Of a stretch of 58,290 bases of DNA, positions 53,301 to 58,290 are shown one piece after another. Both the position numbers and the translations under genes were made by a program. Source of the DNA: JACJYC01 sp964558465 (GTDB lineage: Bacteria > Bacteroidota > Bacteroidia > Chitinophagales > Saprospiraceae). The stretch lies in assembly GCA_964558465.1 (NCBI GenBank), contig CAZLEF010000043.1, positions 1-58,290 of the forward strand. The letters run 5' to 3'. The notes under the pieces are model-generated. The model saw only the letters and a list, made by a program, of their open reading frames with translations, made no database searches and was not told the origin of the DNA. Within the stretch, counting starts at the first letter, position 1; every line of letters starts with the position of its first letter.

Positions 53301-56300
53301 TCGGATTGGCAAGGGTTGAGGTATTGGAATCGCCGAACGACCAGAGCCAGCTCACGGGGCCCTGCCCGGCCAGGAAAGTAGACAGGTCGGTAAATGCCGC
53401 AGTCTGGCAATTGACGGAAAAGGCAAAATCAGCTACCAGCGGCACACAAACCGTCTGGCTCGCCGTAACGACGCAGAAACCGCCCGGCGGAACCAGGCTG
53501 GGTACGGTAGCCGAAAGCACCACGTTAAAACAGCCCGCTTTGGTATAGGTATGCACGGCGTTGGTCAGCGAGCCGGTGTTGACATTGCTGCCCGGATCGC
53601 CGAAATTCCAGCCGGTCAGGGTCACGATCGGACTTTTGGTAACATTGAAGTTGACAACGTTGCAATTGGGATTTTGATTGACGCCGGTAAAGAACAGGGT
53701 ATGCGGCCGCGGAATGCACCCGCCGCCCCCGCCGCTGCAGTTATTGGTTTGTACGACCTGGATCACATTCGAAGTGTTGGAACAACCGTTGGCGTCGGTC
53801 ACCACCACCCAATAATTGAAGGTCCCGATCACATTGGTATTGGTGTGCACAAAAGTGGTTTGCGTGGGGGGCGCGGATTGCAAAACCCCGTTGCAGTACC
53901 AGGCGAAGGTATAACCGGGGCCTGTAAGCGCTACGATCGAAACCGTATTGGCGTTGGGCGGACTGATACACAAAACGGTCGGATCGCCGGTGGAAACCGA
54001 GGCAACCGGTCCGGGCAACTGGACGGCCTGGTAGGTATCCGTGGCAGAGCAGCCGTTAAAGTCGATGGTGGTCACCGAATAAGGGCCGCCGGAAGTGATG
54101 GTAATCGTTTGGGTGGTGGCATTGTTTGACCATAAATAGGCGGAAAAACCGCCACCGGCGTCGAGGACGGCTGATCCGCCCGGACACAACACGCCCGATT
54201 GGGTAATGTTCGGTACAATGGGTGTAAAGATCGTCACCGGCAGGCCCACGCTGGAGGTATTTCCGCACAAGGTGACGAGCAGTTGGATCGTGGCCGTGCC
54301 GCCGGTATTATTCCATTGCACGGTCGCGTTGGCCGTACCCTGGCCGCCGATGACGCTGCCCGACGCTGCAGGGACAACCGACCATTGATATTGCGCATCC
54401 GGGTGCTGGGCCGGGCCGGCGAAATAGTTCTGGACGCTGTTGGCGCAGGCCGCGGGGCCCGAGATCGTCAAAGGCCCGTTGATTAGTTTCGGATTCACAT
54501 TCAGCACAACGGGCGCCGAACTGCAAAAAGGCGCACTCAGGCTGAATTGTTGCAGGGACAAGCTGTAAGGCCCGGTCGGGTTCCAGGTCACCGTCAGCGG
54601 GTCGCCGGTAAAGGTCGCAGGCGTGCCCCCGGTCACCGTCCAGATAAACCCGACCCCGCTTTGGTTGGTTTGGGCAAAATAGGTATAGGTATCGCCGGGG
54701 CAAATATCGACAGGCCCGAGGATACCGGTCGGCGCCGGGGTTTCCACCACCTGGATCACTTTGGTCACCGGGCCGTTGCAATAGGCGTTGGGGTTATTGG
54801 GCGTGGCGGTAACGGTGAAGATACCGGGGCCGCCGTCCCAGGTTACGTTAATATTGTTGGTCCCCTGCCCGGTGAAGGTGACGGCAGGGGTGATCGTCCA
54901 GGTATAACTCGAAGAGGGCGTTGCAGTTGCAAAAAAAGAAGAAACGGTGTTGGTGCAAACGGTCCCGGGTACGGGGCCAAAAACCTCGAATGCAGGCCGG
55001 ATATTCACTGTCAGCGCGGTTTTGCCTTTACATTTTTCAGGATCGTGCCCAGGTAAGCCGCTGAGAAAATCACTGGAATAATCCAGCATAATGATACCTG
55101 GCCCGGGGGCCGTTCCCCATTGTATGACTACCGTATTGGTCCCCTGACCAGAGAGAATGGTTCCGCCGGTTACCTGCCAGACATAATCCACACTCAACCA
55201 TTTGGGGACGGTATAAACCCCCACGGCGTTTTCGCAAACGTCCGTCAGACCACTGATCGGCGCCGCAGAGGAGATGATGGGTATCAGCACAGAAACCGGC
55301 TGGCTGCAATAGGCGCTGTCGCAACCCGATACATCCAGGATGATCGTGCCCACGGGGCCGTTGCCCCATTGCACGCAGATGGTATCGTTACCCTGCCCGG
55401 TAAAAGGCCAGGGAATCCCGTTTTCATCCAGAACAGACCAGTTGTAGGTACTGCAATTGGTTGCATCGGTCCAGTATTTGGTGCTGTCGCCGGCGCAAAG
55501 CGTCGAAATGCAGTAAATATTGGGGCCGGGAAGTTCTTCCACCACGATTTCCAGGGAGGCGGTATCCGAGCAGCAACAAAGCGGGCTGCCGTCGGGAGCG
55601 TAGTTAGCGTTCATCGTGATCAGGGTAACGGTATAATTTCCCGGGCTTCCATACTGGTGGGCGGGCTGGTACATGTTGGAGGTATTCCCGTCTCCAAAAT
55701 CCCAGAAAAAGGAATTTCCACCCGAGGAATTGTTTGTAAAACTGACCGGGGAATTGAGGCAAACCGGATTGGGGGTAGCCTGGAAAGCCGCTACCGGGCC
55801 GGGCAGGATCTCCACACAGACCTGCAGGGTGGTCGATTCGCCGTTGCTGCCCGTGATGGTCACCGAGACAGAGCCGGTACCTGCCGGGCCCCAGGCAACT
55901 GAAATTTCAGCCGGATTTTGTCCGAGGCTGTAGGTTCCGCCGGTGACCGACCAGTTGTAGGCATTGGCAGGGTTATAACTGACAAAAAAAGTGGCGCTTG
56001 AATTTTCGCACGCGTAGGCACACCCCGGCTCATCGGGGTTTCCGTTGGGGTCGCTGCCGTGGGCAAAATCTTCGAGGTTGACAAAAAAGCAATCCGGTTT
56101 GGGGCATTTTACGATGATTTTGATCGTGGCTGCACAAATATTCGGCGGCTGGCAACCCTCGTACCGGTATCTCAGGAGATGTTCGCCGCAACAATCGCCG
56201 GCCCCGGGGAGATAATAAAGATCTCCGTTTTCCTTCATGCCGAAACACTCGGACGGCTGAATCAGGAAAACCGGAAAAAAACCGCCGGCGGGCAAGATAT

Positions 56301-56448
56301 CGTTGTCTCTTACATTGAAGATCAATGGATCGCCGGCCATGATGCAGATGGAGTCGTCTACCGCTGCAAAATCAACCGTTTGAGCCGAGGCGCCTTGCGG
56401 AAAAAGGCAGAGTGAGAACAGGGCGAGGAGTGAAATGATGGTTTTCAT
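50341..56448 (-). CDS. Giant PKD-repeat surface protein with T9SS sorting domain
   Basis: A 2035-residue secreted protein (signal KTIISLLALFSLCLFPQGAS). Many Ig-like/PKD domains follow; clear PKD cores are FFWDFGDGNTSNMYQPAHQY, WLWSFGDSNTSTLANPTHTY and WLWNFGDGSMNGGQNPSHTY. Other repeats follow the pattern (Y/F)xWSVxGG...GQGTxxxxVQW, and the region from about 1500 has several Cys-rich beta domains. The C-terminus (VVFPNPTTGKLSVQMTPEWG) is a T9SS sorting domain. It probably acts as a surface adhesin or gliding/matrix protein. The ATG at 56448 starts the signal. Base composition is GC-rich compared with the flanking spacer. Confidence 0.9.
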   Translation of the reverse strand: MKTIISLLALFSLCLFPQGASAQTVDFAAVDDSICIMAGDPLIFNVRDNDILPAGGFFPVFLIQPSECFGMKENGDLYYLPGAGDCCGEHLLRYRYEGCQPPNICAATIKIIVKCPKPDCFFVNLEDFAHGSDPNGNPDEPGCAYACENSSATFFVSYNPANAYNWSVTGGTYSLGQNPAEISVAWGPAGTGSVSVTITGSNGESTTLQVCVEILPGPVAAFQATPNPVCLNSPVSFTNNSSGGNSFFWDFGDGNTSNMYQPAHQYGSPGNYTVTLITMNANYAPDGSPLCCCSDTASLEIVVEELPGPNIYCISTLCAGDSTKYWTDATNCSTYNWSVLDENGIPWPFTGQGNDTICVQWGNGPVGTIILDVSGCDSAYCSQPVSVLIPIISSAAPISGLTDVCENAVGVYTVPKWLSVDYVWQVTGGTILSGQGTNTVVIQWGTAPGPGIIMLDYSSDFLSGLPGHDPEKCKGKTALTVNIRPAFEVFGPVPGTVCTNTVSSFFATATPSSSYTWTITPAVTFTGQGTNNINVTWDGGPGIFTVTATPNNPNAYCNGPVTKVIQVVETPAPTGILGPVDICPGDTYTYFAQTNQSGVGFIWTVTGGTPATFTGDPLTVTWNPTGPYSLSLQQFSLSAPFCSSAPVVLNVNPKLINGPLTISGPAACANSVQNYFAGPAQHPDAQYQWSVVPAASGSVIGGQGTANATVQWNNTGGTATIQLLVTLCGNTSSVGLPVTIFTPIVPNITQSGVLCPGGSAVLDAGGGFSAYLWSNNATTQTITITSGGPYSVTTIDFNGCSATDTYQAVQLPGPVASVSTGDPTVLCISPPNANTVSIVALTGPGYTFAWYCNGVLQSAPPTQTTFVHTNTNVIGTFNYWVVVTDANGCSNTSNVIQVVQTNNCSGGGGGCIPRPHTLFFTGVNQNPNCNVVNFNVTKSPIVTLTGWNFGDPGSNVNTGSLTNAVHTYTKAGCFNVVLSATVPSLVPPGGFCVVTASQTVCVPLVADFAFSVNCQTAAFTDLSTFLAGQGPVSWLWSFGDSNTSTLANPTHTYATGGVYPVTLTVTNAAGCQSSITKTVTVAGLPNPVITINPATACAGSPVGFSATGANIISWLWNFGDGSMNGGQNPSHTYLSAGNYTVSLTVTDNLGCQNTVTSTVTVYAPPPPDTIAWSPDLTVCAGTPVILTAPTGTGYTYLWSPTNATTPTITVATSGTHSVVVTNADGCTLQPDPVTVTVLPPPAAAISGPAVICDDGCVTLSAPSGFGYTYQWLDHTNTPIPGAVLQTLDVCDTNLLPAYSVVVTDANGCTATSAPFTVTLAASPVFTITVAPDDCEGTPATLTVTPVQPNVTYAWSNGGTGPSITVLQAGTYTAVGTNTLTGCKGTASAVIHPLPDLCLVPAGCYEACNPDTICGPAGLFAYQWNLNGVPIPGETGQCLIATQSGTYSLTGTTEFGCSLTSDSLMLTLIDCGCDQLQVSAESSETDSCCYTLSYTNNYGSLYGLVIHTGDADLDIDIGSLNPSLGVFSITSNSIGLVSSTTGDPLPEGAVNDFLTFCFDNIQNSPQQVIFDWYDFEFEVVCSDTLTFECPVEPDCFYLQSDSIYCENQQVKYQMTVCNPVDADFAVAYIVVAPVGPPGILVTPTSIDETANPIQPGECRTYTLMLSGPGIAGQDFCYTLTAHEENPLENPLALCCMVDTTYCIPIPDCDPCDDIGVEVVESPASEDPGDCCHLITLFNNYAAGYFDGIDLCMLSPGATMTMNNPFGSGWTTASYSPTVISLNVSPPLGTSLPLGTFQLPVICVDAGQSPPQLLEIKWMDGDRVVCRDTIELGCEPPCAFLADESVLCDPATGGWVFNCVLTNTSPYTMGEAHFAFTSPAGLNIYDVTIPVGSLPPGGTFPISLTLGPPAKPGDTICFTVALHALNDDAAHTNCCTFEDCFVLPDCPGGEIPPDPVVFPNPTTGKLSVQMTPEWGAPARFRLLDLLGRTVADLEFPDAGGQEILPLDFTGVAKGVYYLVMESDGRRWMDRVVVEGGR

Positions 56449-56658
56449 GTTAACAGGTTTTATAGGAATATCTGTGGAAACGATATATACTCGTTCCAAA
56501 AGACCGGATTGGAGGCATATGCCCCGGTTTAAAGGCGATAGAAAATCTTAATCAAAAACCGCAATCAAAAATCCAGAACTGTCTGACCGGGTGAGTAAAG
56601 GGCGGGAGAGCGAATACCAACGTCTGATGACCAGTATTGTATGTGATACATTACCAGA

Positions 56659-56666
56659 CAAATATA
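56659..56666 (-). promoter_or_regulatory. Bacteroidota -7 element TATATTTG
   Basis: On the minus strand TATATTTG sits about 210 bases upstream of the giant PKD gene. If used, the leader is long. A -33 TTG at ideal distance is missing. The gap 56449-56783 is otherwise AT-rich spacer with a short ACTTACGACTTACAAC repeat near 56790. Confidence 0.35.
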
Positions 56667-56783
56667 ACCTTAATTTTGGAAATCAGGAATAAATGATCAA
56701 GAAAAATATATTTCTGAGATTAATATAAGGAAAACAATGACAGAACCCTCCAAAATTCAGAACTTCATCCATCCTTGACCGAC

Positions 56784-57494
56784 TTACAACTTACGACTTA
56801 CAACTACCGACTTCACAATCCCCCACTGCCCCAGCAAATAAGTCGCCATCACGATCAGCCCCGCCTGCGGCAAAACCACCGAATCTCCCATGAATTTGGC
56901 AACGGCCAGACAGGAATCGGAGGCGATGAAAAACAAGGCGCCGCCAAACAGGAAACGGAACGCGACCGCCGGCATCGTACCCAGCCGGTTGAGGGCGGCA
57001 ATGCCCATACCCGTGATGACCACGGTGTATAAGGCCACAGGTATGCGGAAGGCATCTGGCAGGTGGGGCCAGAGCAAGGTGAGCATCAGTGCGCCAAACG
57101 CCAGCAATGGAAGGGCGAGCCAGGGGCGTTTCCGCACAGCGCCAGGGCCGGAAAAGGAAAGAAAGGAAAGGATATAACAGATATGCGCACAGAGGAAACT
57201 GCCCAGGCCGGCCAGGAAAAACACCGGGTTTTCGCCCTGGAACATCAGCAATACGTCTCCGCCAAGAGAAAAAAGCAGGCCGGCAAGGATTAGCCGTCCG
57301 GGCGCCGGCAACGGCTTTTTCTGGCCGGTATAAAAATGCAAGGCCAGCCAGACCATCAAAAAAGGTTTGGTCAGGAAGATACCCAGGGAAGAAGGAAGGG
57401 CTACGGCCAGGAGGTTGGCCAGGGAAAATACCAGAAAAAGCAGGAGGAATACCCGGGAGGTCCGGTTACCGGTTATCGGTTGTTTTTTCGTCAT
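56784..57494 (-). CDS. Lysoplasmalogenase-family membrane protein (YhhN/TMEM86)
   Basis: A 236-residue protein with about eight transmembrane helices: LILAGLLFSLGGDVLLMFQG with the family GD motif, then FLAGLGSFLCAHICYILSFL, and FRFLFGGALFFIASDSCLAV with the Asp of the second half. YhhN-family proteins hydrolyse the vinyl ether bond of lysoplasmalogens. The start lies inside the 3' end of the cvpA gene (overlap 57466-57494), so the pair is co-translated. An upstream in-frame TTG is not preferred. Confidence 0.88.
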   Translation of the reverse strand: MTKKQPITGNRTSRVFLLLFLVFSLANLLAVALPSSLGIFLTKPFLMVWLALHFYTGQKKPLPAPGRLILAGLLFSLGGDVLLMFQGENPVFFLAGLGSFLCAHICYILSFLSFSGPGAVRKRPWLALPLLAFGALMLTLLWPHLPDAFRIPVALYTVVITGMGIAALNRLGTMPAVAFRFLFGGALFFIASDSCLAVAKFMGDSVVLPQAGLIVMATYLLGQWGIVKSVVVSRKL

Positions 57495-58071
57495 CTTCGT
57501 CTTCGATATCAAAAACGTTGTCCTGTTCGCTGCGCTCCATGTTCATATTTTCCAGCCGGTCCATAAAATCCACGGAATACTGCCAGAAATCCGTAAACAC
57601 CGGCTTCAGCACTTTGCCGGCCGCCAACAGCCGGTCGGGCATTTTTTCCAGCATGGGATAGGTAATGGATTCCTCTTTGGTGGTGTCATCGATGATATGA
57701 CTTTTATTGCCAAACAAAACGAGAACGCTGAAAAACGCCACCAGGATCAGGGCCATCAGCACGCCCCCCGTGATCTGGTTGATGATGTTGATATTCGCGG
57801 ATTCCAGGACATTTTCCAATCCGTTTGCCAGCATCCGGATTATGGCCATCGTGAGCACAAAAGTGAGCAACAACCCGGCCAGGAACATCAGCGGATTGTG
57901 ATAACTGAAGATCGATTGCAGGAAATCCGTCATCGACGGACCAAATTTGGCGGCTGCGATAATGCCGAAAAACACGGCCATTACCGTAAATACGGTTTTG
58001 ATGATTCCCCGGGTAAAACCCATGTAAAATCCGTAAACCGCCAGAATCGCACACATGATATCTAATGCCAT
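57466..58071 (-). CDS. cvpA: CvpA-family membrane protein
   Basis: A 201-residue protein with four transmembrane helices: ALDIMCAILAVYGFYMGFTR, GIIKTVFTVMAVFFGIIAAA, LMFLAGLLLTFVLTMAIIRM and INQITGGVLMALILVAFFSV. This is the CvpA fold, linked in E. coli to colicin V production and envelope maintenance. The acidic C-terminal tail (FDIEDEDDEKTTDNR) is cytosolic. It overlaps YhhN and has a promoter at 58079-58106. Confidence 0.88.
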   Translation of the reverse strand: MALDIMCAILAVYGFYMGFTRGIIKTVFTVMAVFFGIIAAAKFGPSMTDFLQSIFSYHNPLMFLAGLLLTFVLTMAIIRMLANGLENVLESANINIINQITGGVLMALILVAFFSVLVLFGNKSHIIDDTTKEESITYPMLEKMPDRLLAAGKVLKPVFTDFWQYSVDFMDRLENMNMERSEQDNVFDIEDEDDEKTTDNR

Positions 58072-58078
58072 AGTTGGA

Positions 58079-58106
58079 CAAAATTACGATATAATGCCTG
58101 AAACAA
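58079..58106 (-). promoter_or_regulatory. Bacteroidota promoter (TTG-N17-TAATTTTG)
   Basis: On the minus strand TTG (58104-58106), 17 bases, then TAATTTTG (58079-58086). The cvpA start at 58071 is only 8 bases away, so the transcript is nearly leaderless. Confidence 0.6.
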
Positions 58107-58170
58107 TCGAATACTTTAGACTATTATAACATATTCGCCGATCAATCGGATCAATTTGTTGATGTGCGTG

Positions 58171-58290
58171 CCACGCCATCGGCGTGGTTGATGCGTTTAT
58201 TTGTTTATTTGTTTATTCGACCACACCGCGGCGTGTCGTATCAATCGAACCAATCGAACCAATCGAACCAATCGAACCAATCGAACCAAT
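58171..58290. repeat. CCACGCC hairpin and 9-bp tandem repeat (AATCGAACC)
   Basis: Perfect hairpin CCACGCC-ATC-GGCGTGG at 58171-58187, then a related ACACCGCGGCGTGT, then five units of AATCGAACC from 58243, cut by the window end. Same combination of elements as at 5914-6005. Confidence 0.88.

Overview
The window looks like a chromosomal segment of a Bacteroidota bacterium, most likely of the Saprospiraceae (Lewinella/Haliscomenobacter-like); the family level is inference. The evidence is a SusC/SusD pair, several secreted proteins with type IX secretion (T9SS) C-terminal sorting domains, Bacteroidota-type -7 promoter elements (TAnnTTTG) ahead of many starts, weak Shine-Dalgarno sequences, and CHAT/TPR, caspase and ECF-sigma modules typical of large-genome Saprospiraceae. 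I saw no rRNA, tRNA, CRISPR array or transposase gene.

Layout. 0.3-9.4 kb: small metabolic and regulatory genes (S41 peptidase-like protein, ketose 3-epimerase-like TIM barrel, atypical SDR with a cupin, DinB-like protein, AraC and XRE regulators, metallo-beta-lactamase lipoprotein, SRPBCC protein, retropepsin-like protein). 9.7-19.4 kb: a regulatory/protease block with a short membrane AraC protein, ECF sigma and TPR anti-sigma-like pair, Cys-rich secreted protein, periplasmic TPR-CHAT protease and LytTR regulator, converging on a four-gene operon that encodes a V8/trypsin-like protease and two unknown proteins. 19.6-27.2 kb: a polysaccharide-utilization operon, SusC-SusD-lipoprotein-GH20 hexosaminidase. 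27.8-32.3 kb: a possible 43-residue peptide gene, a very large membrane protein that fuses a flippase/LPG-synthase-like domain to UPF0182, and a DUF1566 protein. 33.0-42.2 kb: secreted surface proteins (T9SS, dockerin-like, HYR, beta-helix, DUF4382). 42.5-45.4 kb: molybdopterin hydroxylase large and [2Fe-2S] subunits. 45.6-49.7 kb: an accessory island with a DUF433 gene behind a 106-bp tandem duplication, a deleted and frameshifted HipA-like kinase with a DUF3037-like partner, and a caspase-FGE protein next to an EACC1-like small protein. 50.3-56.4 kb: a giant PKD-repeat surface protein. 56.8-58.1 kb: lysoplasmalogenase (YhhN) and CvpA.

Genes working together. The hexosaminidase operon probably imports and trims N-acetylhexosamine glycans. 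The sigma/anti-sigma/CHAT block and the neighbouring protease operon look like an envelope signalling and proteolysis module. The caspase-FGE/EACC1-like pair resembles a conflict-system effector and is the best candidate for an undescribed or poorly described system, followed by the protease operon whose two products share an EYFQE motif.

The intergenic DNA is unusually rich in small repeats: three copies of a double palindrome built from AGCGATC heptamers, several arrays of 7-10 bp tandem repeats near gene starts or ends, CCACGC/GCGTGG hairpins, and a recurring TTTGGCAGTT motif in leader or structured regions.
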